A stretch of 64,000 bases of DNA from assembly GCF_030814695.1 (NCBI RefSeq), contig NZ_JAUSVL010000001.1, positions 3,694,227-3,758,226 of the forward strand, in the 5' to 3' direction. The translations under genes and the position numbers were made by a program. Below the pieces are notes generated by a model. The model had not been told where the DNA came from, searched no databases, and was given only the letters and a program-made list of their open reading frames with translations. This DNA is from Oligosphaera ethanolica. GTDB lineage: Bacteria; Verrucomicrobiota; Lentisphaeria; Oligosphaerales; Oligosphaeraceae. This document shows positions 24,737 through 33,171 of this stretch, piece after piece. How positions within the stretch are numbered: the stretch's first letter is position 1; the number at the start of each line of letters is the position of its first letter.

Positions 24737-27700
24737 GAAAAAGCGGTTCCGGGGAAAAAATCTTCGGGAAAGAGGGCGCCTCCAAGGACCGCGTCGTCCG
24801 GGTGTTTGTCTCCTCCACCTTCAAGGACATGATCGAGGACCGCAACGAACTCATGGTCGGGGTCTGGCCGGCCCTGCGCAAAGTGTGCCGGGGGCGGGCG
24901 GTGGAGTTTGTCGAGGTGGACCTGCGCTGGGGCGTGACCGAGGAACAGTCCCAGCGCAAGGAGACCCTGCGCCACTGTCTGGCGGAGATCAAGCGCTGCC
25001 GCCCCTACTTCATCGGCCTACTGGGCGAACGCTACGGCTGGACCCCCGGCCCGGAAGCCTTTCCCCCGGCGCTCCTGGATGAAGAAGTCTGGCTGAAGAA
25101 CGAGGTCGCCAAACACAGCGTCACCGAACTGGAAATCCTCCACGGTGTGCTCAACGACCCCGAGATGGCTGGACGGGCCTTCTTCTACTTCCGCGACCCG
25201 CAATACGCCGCGTCCAAGGGCGGCGACTACCTGCCGGAGGATACCGCCCGGCCCACCCGCCAGGACACGCTGAAAGAGAAGGTCAGGGCGGTCTGCCAGA
25301 CCAAGAGCATTCCCCTGCGCGAGAACTACGCCGATCCCCGTGCCCTTGCCGCGCTCGTTCTCAAAGATCTGTCCGACGCTATCGACGTCGAATTCCCGCC
25401 CGACCAGGTGCCCGACGTCTGGTCGCGCGAAGACCGCGACCACGAAGCCTATGCCAGGAGCCGCCGCACCGACTTCTATGTCGGGCGCGAGGCCTATTTC
25501 GAGCGGCTCGACACCTTCGCCCGCGACGGTGCCGATGGCTGCGGCCTGACCGTTCTGGGCGCGTCGGGCGGCGGCAAGTCCGCGCTGCTGGCCAACTGGG
25601 TGGCGCGCTGGCGCCAGGCGCACCCCAACGACTTCGTCTTCCAGCACTACATCGGCAGCTCCGCCATGAGCGCGGGGCATCTCGCCCTGATGCGCCGACT
25701 CATGGTGGCCATCATCCGCTGGTGCGGCGCGGACGATCCCTCTGGTTCGCACGGGATGGAGGAAGAAGAGAGGAAGATTCCCGCCCAGGCCGAGGAGATC
25801 ATCAAGGTCTTCCCCGAATACCTCGGCCGCCTCGTCGCCCATGCCAGGCGGAAGGGCGTTGGGGCCGTCCTCGTGCTTGACGCGCTCAACCAGATCGAAG
25901 ACCGCGACCGCGGCCGTCTGCTGGCCTGGCTGTCGCATCGCCTGCCCGGCGAGCTGCGCCTGATCGTCTCCACCCTTCCCGGCGACACCTTCGACGCCCT
26001 CCAGCCGCGCGGCTGGCCCGCGCTCACCGTCGAGCCGCTCACCCCGGACGAACGCGTCGAGTTGATCGCGCGTTACCTCAAGCACTTTGCCCAGGGCCTT
26101 TCCGATGACCGCGCGCGCAGGATTGCCGGCGTCGCGGCAGCCTCGAATCCGCTCTACATCAAGACCCTGCTCGACGACCTGCGCGCCACCGGCGACCACC
26201 AGAAGCTCGACCAGCAGATTGCCGACTACCTCCAGGCCGCCGACATCCCCGGCTTGCTGGGCAAGATCCTGGCCCGCTTCGAGCGCGACTACGAACGCGA
26301 CCACCCCGGGCTGGTCCGCGAGTCGCTGTCCCTGCTCTGGGCCGCCCGCCGGGGCCTGACCGAACCGGAACTCCTCCAAGCTCTGGGCTCGACTCCCCAA
26401 TCTGAGATACCCAATCCCAAATCAAAAATCAAAAATCAAAAATCAAACCCCGCCCCCCTTCCTGCCGCGCTCTGGTCGCCCGTGCGCTGTGCGCTGGAGG
26501 ATGGCCTAGTAGACCGCGACGGCGTCCTGGCCTTCGCGCACGAACACCTGCGCGCGGCCGTCGAACGACGGTATGTGCCGGAGGTCGGCACGGCCCGGGC
26601 CTTGCGCCTGCGGCTCGCCGACGACTTCGCCGGACGGCCCGTCGATGCGCGGCAAGCGGACGAACTGCCCTGGCTGCTCCGTCAGGCCGAATCCCGCGAC
26701 CGCCTCCGCGCCTGCCTTCTCGACATCGACCGCTTCCTGCTCATGCACAAGCGCGAGGACAACGAACTCCTCGGCTACTGGGTCTGGCTGAAAGAGGAGC
26801 GCGCCATGGGCCAGCCCTATGTGCGGGCCTTCGAGCAATGGGCTGGAGGCAAGGGCGAAACCACCGCTATCTCCTACGCCGCGAATCAACTTGCGCACTT
26901 CCTCGCCTTCCGCGCCGCGCTTCATGCGGAGGCCGAACCCCTGATGCGGCGTGCCCTCAAAATCGATGAGCAAAGCTACGGGGAGAACCATCCGTCCGTC
27001 GCCAGAGGCCTCAGCAACTTGGCGGGGTTGCTTCAGGCTACCAGCCGGCTCGCGGAGGCCGAGCCCCTGATGCGGCGCGCCCTCGAGATCGATGAGCAAA
27101 GCTACGGGGAGAACCATCCGTCCGTCGCTATTCGCCTTAACAACTTGGCGGGGTTGCTTCAGGCTACCAGCCGGCTCGCGGAGGCGGAGCCCCTTTTTCG
27201 GCGCGCCCTCACGATCAATGCGCAAAACTACGGTGAGAACCATCCGAACGTCGCTATTAACCTCAACAACTTGGCAGCGTTGTTTAAGGACATCAATCGG
27301 CTCGCGGAGGCCGAACTCCTGATGCGACGCGTCCTCAAGATCGATGAGCAAAACTTCGGGGAGAAACATCCCTCCGTCGCCATTGACCTCAACAACCTGG
27401 CGATGTTGCTTCTGGACACCAGCCGGTTCGAGGAAGCCGATACCCTGATGCGCCGTGCCCTCACGATCGATGAGCAAAGCTACGGGATGCACCATCCGGA
27501 GGTCGCCAGAGACCTTAACAACTTGACTCATTTGCTTCAGGCCACCAACCGTTTTGCAGAGGCAGATCCCCTGATGCGCCGTGCCCTCAAGATTAGTGAG
27601 CAATGCTACGAGGAGAACAATCCGACTGTCGCCATTCGCCTCAGCAACTTGGCTCAGTTGCTTTATAACACCGACCGATTCGATGAGGCCGAACCCCTTT

Positions 27701-28143
27701 TTCGGCGAGCCCTCATGATCGATGAGCAAAGCTTCGCGGAGAACAATCCGTCCATCGCCACTGACCTCAACAACTTGGGGACATTGCTTCATGCCACCAA
27801 CCGATTCGATGAGGCCGAACCCCTGATGCGGCGCGCTCTCATGATCGATGAGCAAAACTACAGGGAGAATCATCCGTCCGTCGCCAGAGATCTCAACAAC
27901 TTGGCTCAGTTACTTAAGGCCACCAACCGGCTCGCGGAGGCCGAACCCCTGATGCGGCGTATGGTTGAGATTTTCCTCTACTTCACCCGTGCTACAGGCC
28001 ATCAACACCCGCATTTGCAGGTCGCGCTTACCAATTATGCCAACCTGCTTGACGCGATGGGAAAGCCAGAGGATGAGATCCTCGGCACACTGGCAGATTT
28101 GGCCGCCCGCGACGGGCTGGCTCTCGGAGGGGCGGGTGGGTAA
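24733..28143 (+). CDS. DUF4062-P-loop NTPase-TPR protein, 1136 aa
   Basis: The start at 24733 has GGGAGG about 9 bases upstream. DUF4062 spans roughly residues 15-150 (RVVRVFVSSTFKDMIEDRNE, EVDLRWGVTEE, LLGERYGWTPG). Walker A GASGGGKS is at residues 276-283 and a Walker B-like GAVLVLDALNQIEDRD follows. After the NTPase a 19-residue Asn/Lys/Ser-rich insert (SEIPNPKSKIKNQKS) marks an in-frame repeat insertion absent from the paralogue at 8381. Nine TPR units of 42 aa follow (RRALKIDEQSYGENHPSVAR, LNNLAGLLQATSRL). The present stop at 28141 cuts off a tail that is still readable in another frame (28140-28292). Downstream genes on the same strand follow closely. The layout matches eukaryotic NPHP3 (DUF4062, P-loop, TPR) and bacterial NLR-like sensors. 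The function in defence is inferred. Confidence 0.9.
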   Translation: MRKSGSGEKIFGKEGASKDRVVRVFVSSTFKDMIEDRNELMVGVWPALRKVCRGRAVEFVEVDLRWGVTEEQSQRKETLRHCLAEIKRCRPYFIGLLGERYGWTPGPEAFPPALLDEEVWLKNEVAKHSVTELEILHGVLNDPEMAGRAFFYFRDPQYAASKGGDYLPEDTARPTRQDTLKEKVRAVCQTKSIPLRENYADPRALAALVLKDLSDAIDVEFPPDQVPDVWSREDRDHEAYARSRRTDFYVGREAYFERLDTFARDGADGCGLTVLGASGGGKSALLANWVARWRQAHPNDFVFQHYIGSSAMSAGHLALMRRLMVAIIRWCGADDPSGSHGMEEEERKIPAQAEEIIKVFPEYLGRLVAHARRKGVGAVLVLDALNQIEDRDRGRLLAWLSHRLPGELRLIVSTLPGDTFDALQPRGWPALTVEPLTPDERVELIARYLKHFAQGLSDDRARRIAGVAAASNPLYIKTLLDDLRATGDHQKLDQQIADYLQAADIPGLLGKILARFERDYERDHPGLVRESLSLLWAARRGLTEPELLQALGSTPQSEIPNPKSKIKNQKSNPAPLPAALWSPVRCALEDGLVDRDGVLAFAHEHLRAAVERRYVPEVGTARALRLRLADDFAGRPVDARQADELPWLLRQAESRDRLRACLLDIDRFLLMHKREDNELLGYWVWLKEERAMGQPYVRAFEQWAGGKGETTAISYAANQLAHFLAFRAALHAEAEPLMRRALKIDEQSYGENHPSVARGLSNLAGLLQATSRLAEAEPLMRRALEIDEQSYGENHPSVAIRLNNLAGLLQATSRLAEAEPLFRRALTINAQNYGENHPNVAINLNNLAALFKDINRLAEAELLMRRVLKIDEQNFGEKHPSVAIDLNNLAMLLLDTSRFEEADTLMRRALTIDEQSYGMHHPEVARDLNNLTHLLQATNRFAEADPLMRRALKISEQCYEENNPTVAIRLSNLAQLLYNTDRFDEAEPLFRRALMIDEQSFAENNPSIATDLNNLGTLLHATNRFDEAEPLMRRALMIDEQNYRENHPSVARDLNNLAQLLKATNRLAEAEPLMRRMVEIFLYFTRATGHQHPHLQVALTNYANLLDAMGKPEDEILGTLADLAARDGLALGGAGG
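26396..26456. repeat. In-frame insertion of an ATCAAAAATCAAA-type dispersed repeat
   Basis: CCCAAATCAAAAATCAAAAA repeats encode SEIPNPKSKIKNQKSNP between LLQALG and LPAALWSP. The paralogue at 8381-12352 has only a short KPAGQMQ here. The A/T-rich composition contrasts with its GC-rich surroundings. Confidence 0.8.
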
Positions 28144-28292
28144 ACCGGAAGCGGCCCTCGCCCAAACTGCGCGCCGTGCTTGAGGAGATCATGCGCGACA
28201 AGTCGAAGTTCCAGGAGATCGCCGCCAGACTCCAGCGCGAGGATCCGGCCCTGTTCCAGGAACTGCTCGCGTTCTTTCAGAGCCAGCAATAA
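28140..28292 (+). pseudogene. Frameshifted C-terminal tail of the DUF4062-TPR gene
   Basis: In the frame beginning at 28140 the sequence reads VNRKRPSPKLRAVLEEIMRD, then KFQEIAARLQREDPALFQEL and LAFFQSQQ followed by TAA. It aligns with the C-terminus of the TPR remnant at 16206-17084 (SPKLLAVLEEIMRDQSKLQE, DPALFQELLAFIKSQQK). A single-base indel in the G-rich run just before 28141 separates it from the main frame. Confidence 0.8.
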
Positions 28293-28310
28293 GCCACAGC
28301 TCCTTCGCCC

Positions 28311-28499
28311 GTGCAACAGCGCGATGCACTTCGAAAACAAGTGAAGGAGAAGGAGCAATCTCTTGGTCCCAACCACACCGACACCAGCTCAGCCATCAAC
28401 CAGTTGGCCGAGCACCCCGAAGGCATGGGCGCCTTTGACGAGGCGGAAACGGAGTACCGCCCGGCACTGGATCGCGCGCCGGGCGGCGAGGAAACATAA
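28311..28499 (+). CDS. 62-aa TPR-like fragment
   Basis: A GTG at 28311 opens a frame with one TPR-like unit (KEQSLGPNHTDTSSAINQLA, FDEAETEYRPALDRA). The stop is 3 bases before the next start. It could be a small adapter or a decayed piece of the TPR array of the upstream gene. The spacing suggests it belongs to the same transcript. Confidence 0.4.
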   Translation: MQQRDALRKQVKEKEQSLGPNHTDTSSAINQLAEHPEGMGAFDEAETEYRPALDRAPGGEET

Positions 28500-28502
28500 A
28501 TC

Positions 28503-30455
28503 ATGCACCCTGTTCAGGATATGAATGTTCAACCGCCAAGCGCAACGCCGCCCTCGGGTGGGCCGGGCTCGGATGAGGATCAGCACTGTGCCAACGTGGT
28601 GCCGGAGCGTTTGCCTGCTGCGGGTGGCCAGGCGCAAGTTTTGCTTCCTTCGGGGAAGGGCTCTCGCAGGTTTTTCCGGGGCGGTGTGATAGCGGCAGGG
28701 GCGCTTGTCGGCGCGCTCCTGGTCGCGGGCCTGGCCGCTTCAGTTCAGTCACGTTTTTTCAGGCATCAGGACGGGGAGGTTTGCTGCGGCTTGGGCAGTG
28801 AGGACGACGAAAAGACGGACGACAGCACGGCGGACTCCGGGCGGGTCCTCTGCTTTGCCGAAATGCGTCGCCTCGCTGCCAAGGCTATTCGCGTTCAGGA
28901 GCCGTTGCGAAGGCAGCGTTTGCGCGCGTGCGCAGCGCCGTATCCCGACGAGGTTATACTGCTGGTGGAAGAGGCGTATGAGGCCGCGAAGCGGCATGCC
29001 GAGCGGCGCGCTGTAGAGTGGAATCCTTGCATGGGGGGAACACTATCCGGACTCTGCATCATCGAGGTTCAGGAGCAACAGTGCGAAGACGTTGTCGCGT
29101 TTATTGAGCGAGTCTGCAATCGTCAACTGGCGGCCCCGTCGAGCACGCATGACGCGGAACAGAACACCTTCAAGGAAGACCCGTATTGTGATTATCCGGG
29201 CCGAGAGCCAGAAACAGCCCACAGATGCTTGGTCAGTCTGATGACACGACTGCTGCCGGATATGCCTTACAAGGAGGTCAAGCGATCTGTGAATGGGGTG
29301 CTCCGTCCGGTCTGTATGGCTGATCAATTCGATTATATTGGTCGTGATAGTTATCCCAGCCGATACTTGATAAAGGATGAGTATCCTTTTCGAACCGTCC
29401 AGTGCTGGGCGGCGCCTGCCCATGCGCAGAGAATGATCGAAGAGCAGAAACGGGATATCCGGCGATTGGAGCTGCGGGCACGCCAGGGGGAGCGGCAAAG
29501 CCTCGAGCAGATACTGGACCTGCTGGTCTTCAATCCGCGGAGTTTCTTTACGGCGGATCCCGTGCTTGCGAACGAAATCTATGAGAGCGCCAAAATGGCC
29601 AATCCCAATTTGCGGCTCAGTCAGGAGCCCCAGATTCAACTGGTCCTGTTTCTCAGCGCCAACACCCCTTCGGGCTGGGGCGATCATAGGGCGTATCCGG
29701 AGGAAGAAGGGGTCAACCTCGACTTATGGGGCGACGGGGAGCCGGGATACCTCATCAGCCTCGCCTGGCACTACGCACATGACCCCGCTTTCCGGTGGGA
29801 CATCTTCCAGCGTATCCTTGTCCGATCCGGCGGCGGTCTCGATTGTTTATTGGCGAACCTGCGGCGGGCTTATCTTTACGCGCAGGAAAACGACGGCATG
29901 GGGCCAGACGGAGACTTGGGCTTTTTCAGCTATGATCTGGGCATCGACTTTGCATCGCCGCGTGAGATCCGCCGTTGGCTTGCCTATTATGAGCGTAAGC
30001 GTCTGGAAAGGTGTAAATACCCTGAACTCTATGAAAAAGGCGTGCGCTTCATCGCGCTGCAGGTCGCCAACGAAGAGGTCTTAGCCAACGAGAATAGCCC
30101 CTTGGATCGCGCCCACCAAGAAAACGCACTGCGGCAGGATATGGCCATTGACCTGGCTTGTATTGGGGAAACGATGCTGTCGCCGGTTCCCGCCGATGCG
30201 CACCAGACTCGGGAAGAATACCGGCGACTATGCGTTGAATTGAGCGCATTGCTGGTCGCTAAGAAATCCGACAAAGCTCCCACTGCGGCAGCCTTTCAAG
30301 CCACACAGCAGGCCTGGACGGCATACTGCCGTTTATTTGAGGATGTTATCCCTGAAAACGATCTGGTGCCGGAGGACGACTGGCGGGTTTGGCTGCTTGA
30401 GAAACGGATACTGCAACTCCGCCGCATGAAATATAGAATGCTTGGCAGCTTGTAG
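28503..30455 (+). CDS. Membrane-anchored protein of unknown function, 650 aa, LprI-like C-terminus
   Basis: The ATG at 28503 follows GAGGA. The first ~58 residues are Pro/Gly-rich and cytoplasmic in type. A single hydrophobic helix follows (GGVIAAGALVGALLVAGLAA, about residues 60-80), so the bulk of the protein is probably outside the cytoplasm. It has several Cys (CCGLG, CMGG, CDYPG), which would fit disulfides. The C-terminal ~110 residues have the pattern of lysozyme-inhibitor LprI/DUF1311 proteins (CVELSALLVAKKSDKAPTAA, FQATQQAWTAYCRLFEDVI). No catalytic motif is recognised. It is the last gene of the 24.7-kb transcript, close behind the DUF4062-TPR gene, so it may be its membrane or envelope partner. 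This is inference. Confidence 0.6.
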   Translation: MHPVQDMNVQPPSATPPSGGPGSDEDQHCANVVPERLPAAGGQAQVLLPSGKGSRRFFRGGVIAAGALVGALLVAGLAASVQSRFFRHQDGEVCCGLGSEDDEKTDDSTADSGRVLCFAEMRRLAAKAIRVQEPLRRQRLRACAAPYPDEVILLVEEAYEAAKRHAERRAVEWNPCMGGTLSGLCIIEVQEQQCEDVVAFIERVCNRQLAAPSSTHDAEQNTFKEDPYCDYPGREPETAHRCLVSLMTRLLPDMPYKEVKRSVNGVLRPVCMADQFDYIGRDSYPSRYLIKDEYPFRTVQCWAAPAHAQRMIEEQKRDIRRLELRARQGERQSLEQILDLLVFNPRSFFTADPVLANEIYESAKMANPNLRLSQEPQIQLVLFLSANTPSGWGDHRAYPEEEGVNLDLWGDGEPGYLISLAWHYAHDPAFRWDIFQRILVRSGGGLDCLLANLRRAYLYAQENDGMGPDGDLGFFSYDLGIDFASPREIRRWLAYYERKRLERCKYPELYEKGVRFIALQVANEEVLANENSPLDRAHQENALRQDMAIDLACIGETMLSPVPADAHQTREEYRRLCVELSALLVAKKSDKAPTAAAFQATQQAWTAYCRLFEDVIPENDLVPEDDWRVWLLEKRILQLRRMKYRMLGSL

Positions 30456-30773
30456 AAGGCTCCACACGACAGGTGATCTGCGGCTCGACCGAGGCCGCGC
30501 GCGAGAGCTATCTGTCTGCCTTGTATGTTCTCCCTCTGGCGCGGTGGGACGAGACGTGCCTAGCCACTGAGGCGCGCTCCAGGCGCAATCCTATGTTGTG
30601 GTCTTACCCAGGGTTGCGACGCTCTTGCCTCGGCGGCCTGTGTATCGTGAAAATCGCAGCCGGCAAACATTTCTGTCCTAGTTGTCGCTCCGACGAGATC
30701 ACCACCTGTCTGGTCAGTCTGTGAGGACAGCGCTGGCATATATGGGATGTCTGCCGTACCTTTATGGTTTGAC
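30456..30773. other. Intergenic region with third ISL3-like relic and left target copy of the ISKra4-like element
   Basis: No intact gene. Around 30604-30723 the frame GGLCIVKIAAGKHFCPSCRS repeats the motif seen at 19030 and 19524. The 8-mer GGTTTGAC at 30766-30773 is the left target duplication of the next IS. Confidence 0.6.
30604..30723 (+). pseudogene. Third partial copy of the ISL3-like N-terminal relic
   Basis: LGGLCIVKIAAGKHFCPSCR then SDEITTCLVSL and stop. The upstream half of the unit is rearranged relative to the copies near 19 kb. Confidence 0.4.
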
Positions 30774-30801
30774 GGGTGCAATTCCCAAAAGTGGGTAACG
30801 C

Positions 30802-32207
30802 CTATGCAGCCAGGCCATTGAGTAAATCGGCGTAGAACATGCTCCAGTTGTTGGTTTTAAGCTGACACCTCAGGTGGAGTGCCGCCTCCGCGTTCTCCTG
30901 CTTCCAGAACATGCCCGCACCTTTGATTCTCAGGTTCACGATTCTGCGCACGGCGCTTTCAATCGCTCCTGAGCCAATCGGCTGCTTCTCTCTGCTGAGC
31001 TTGGCATAGTCAATTGCCGACATGTTGGTTTTGAAATACGCATATTCTCGCCTGATGACCGCGTTGCCACGCCGTCTTGATTTGGCCAGTTCAGCCAGGA
31101 ACACTGCGGGAGGAGCCTTCTTGAGCAGTTTTTTCATGTTGTCGAGCCACGCGCGCTTCTCGATCAGGCTTGCAAACGTCTTAGCCTCCGCGACGCTTGC
31201 AAGATGCTCGACCGCGTGGTAGTAGTCAAGGCACGTTGACACGCGCGCCCTGTCGATGCCGACTTCTTCGATAATCTGGTCAATCCTGTTCCATATCCAT
31301 TTTGCGCCGTCGCCCAGGAACGTGATTGATTTCGCGTTCTGCGCGCCCATCGCCCTGAGCTCCGCTACCAGCAGCCGAGTGATGTCCTCCGGGCCGCCGA
31401 TGGTGCCGTCGCAGCGTTCAAGTCCCTTGCGCATTTTCCGGCCCTCGGCGTCCAGTTCGTAGATGATGAACAGCTTCGGTTCACGCCAGTCGGCGACATA
31501 GGTATGATAGCCCTTGGCGGTCTTGCGCCCGCGCTTGTTCGTTCGTATGAGGACGCGCCCCCCGTCCATGGCGACCGCGAGTCTTTTTCCATCGGCCTCG
31601 TTGCTCACTCGAAGACAAGCGAGCCGTCGTTCCCTCGCTTTCAGGGAAGCATGACCGACAGCCCGGCTGATCGTGCCGACGCGCTTGGCCGAAATGTCCC
31701 GGCCCCGTAAGCGCAACGCATTGGACGCCTCTTCGTAGGAGTCTCGCAGCCCTTCCAGCGTGACATCCTCGCACCAAGCAGGCGAAGCGCCGGCAAGGAC
31801 GCCTAACAAAAGCAAAGCGGGAAACCTGCCTGTGCCCGCCACGCCGCGTCTACCCGTGCCGCGCTTGCGCCCGCGACGCTTCTCTTTTACGGGCAGATAG
31901 TAGGCCCCGGTAATCGAGGTATACTTCCCATGCTTGAGCTGAATGCTGGTCAGCCTTTGCCCGTGGTACCGGAGTTTTTTTTAGCGGGCCTTTCTATTCG
32001 GACGTCTCCCACCGTCTTTTGCAGCACCTCCGCCACGATGTCGTCCATCGCCTGTCCCAACAGGCGATCCGGTGTGTTTTCCGCTTCCTTGAAGGTCTTC
32101 GCCGACGGGCTCCGGTTGAATGTTTTCAGCGCCTGGACGATCTCGGCCTTGCGTTCGAGAAGCTTTTTTTCCACCAGGGCGTTCAGTTCTTCGTCCGTCA
32201 TTCCCAT
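30802..32207 (-). CDS. ISKra4-like transposase, probably made by -1 frameshifting (about 468 aa)
   Basis: The frame from the ATG at 32207 (MGMTDEELNALVEKKLLERK) runs into an A8 run at 31975-31982 and would stop soon after at 31950. A -1 slip on A-AAA-AAC continues as LRYHGQRLTSIQLKHGKYTS and reaches the catalytic part. Motifs of this family are AVAMDGGRVLIR, ITFLGDGAKWIWN, CLDYYHAVEHL and the C-terminal IGSGAIESAVRRIVNLRIKG. Translation of the second frame alone (from a GTG at 31842) would lack the N-terminus. Frameshifting is inferred from the slippery sequence and the continuous homology-like reading. Confidence 0.8.
31975..31982 (-). other. Probable programmed -1 frameshift site (A8)
   Basis: The minus strand reads GCT AAA AAA AAC in the upstream frame. 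The heptamer A AAA AAC permits tandem slippage to AAA AAA, after which the downstream frame CTC CGG TAC continues the transposase. Confidence 0.65.
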
Positions 32208-32502
32208 TTTTCTTGATCTCCTTGATGTTGAGTTCAGTCAGTTCCTCGATGATTGCCCATGCGCGCTCATACATGGCCACGGCACGCTCAAACGCTTTTT
32301 CCTCGGACGGCTTCACATACTGGATCTTGTTTTTCGAACCAGCTGAAGACCGCGACAGGTAGCAGAACGGATGCTGCTTGCCTTTCGCGCATTCGCATTG
32401 TGCGCGCCCGCACTTGCGCGTCGTATGGACAATCGATCCGCGCACCAGACCACACAGCTTCACCAGTTCCTTTGCCAAATCGCGTTGCTTTTCCATCGCC
32501 AT
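31981..32502 (-). CDS. DUF6788-like IS accessory protein
   Basis: The ATG at 32502 has GGAG 8 bases upstream. The N-terminal ~95 residues are well formed (KELVKLCGLVRGSIVHTTRK, CGRAQCECAKGKQHPFCYLS), with a Cys cluster CGRAQCEC typical of small IS-linked DUF6788 proteins. From about residue 100 the frame overlaps the transposase N-terminal frame in another phase and becomes low-complexity and basic. The functional part is therefore probably the first ~100 residues. Its stop codon is the TAA at the beginning of the A8 run. Confidence 0.6.
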   Translation of the reverse strand: MAMEKQRDLAKELVKLCGLVRGSIVHTTRKCGRAQCECAKGKQHPFCYLSRSSAGSKNKIQYVKPSEEKAFERAVAMYERAWAIIEELTELNIKEIKKNGNDGRRTERPGGKKASRTQGRDRPGAENIQPEPVGEDLQGSGKHTGSPVGTGDGRHRGGGAAKDGGRRPNRKAR

Positions 32503-32682
32503 CGTCGCAACTCCTTTAATATATGCGGTTTAGCATACCATAAAACGACAACAAAAAAAAGCAAGTCGAGTACTTGCAAAAAAAATGGGGGGGGTAATGT
32601 TTACCCCATCGCGCAATGACCCACTTTTGGGAATTGCACCCGGTTTGACTGTCGTTGCGAGTTGCATGAATGGAGTGCCTGC

Positions 32683-33000
32683 ATGAACACCAGTTGGACC
32701 GACGATGAATGGTATAATTTTCTTGACGATTTAAGCTCGAATTCCGGCCGTTACGTGCCTGTGATTGGCCCCGAGCTCATGGTCTATCAAGAAGGGGAGC
32801 GAACAGTCAGTGTGTATCAACTTTTGGGGGAGCGGCTTGCTGACAAGCTTCGTGTTGACCGCAAACAGCTGCCAGCAGCGTTTGGCCTGGGCGACGTCAT
32901 TCGCAGTTATCAGTTGCGGCGGGGGGATTTCACTTCTGCCATGCCCTACGCATCGATAGCGGGAGCCCGTCCGAAAAGCCCTGGCGAGAGTCTTGTTTGA
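32683..33000 (+). pseudogene. N-terminal fragment of a SIR2-like protein
   Basis: The ATG at 32683 begins MNTSWTDDEWYNFLDDLSSN, then GRYVPVIGPELMVYQEG and QLLGERLADKLRV. This parallels the N-terminus of the SIR2-TIR gene at 42824 (KMVPIVGQELLTYCGEDGRV, GVLAKKLARKHGL). The frame loses similarity after residue ~85 and stops at 33000. The rest of the SIR2 fold and any TIR domain are gone. It lies between two insertion sequences. Confidence 0.65.
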
Positions 33001-33171
33001 GTGCCATGGCGGCTGTCGGGGCGGACGCCAACTGCCCGGGCGGCGGCGACCCGGCTATTTCATTCAGAAAGATTTGTAGTTAGGAAGGATTCTTTGATCT
33101 TTTAAACGCACGCGGCGCATTTCACCCGTTAGGTTTATTATTTCTGTCTGTTTATGTCATGTTTTGTCTAT

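Larger units (their letters stand above)
30774..32641 (-). mobile_element. ISKra4-like insertion sequence, 1868 bp, 8-bp target duplication
   Basis: The left terminus is GGGTGCAATTCCCAAAAGTG (30774 on). The right terminus read inward from 32641 is the same for at least 23 bases. The direct repeats GGTTTGAC at 30766-30773 and 32642-32649 define an 8-bp target duplication. The element encodes, on the minus strand, a DUF6788-like protein, an N-terminal transposase frame and the main transposase frame joined at an A8 run. Near-perfect ends and open frames suggest a recent insertion. Confidence 0.9.
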
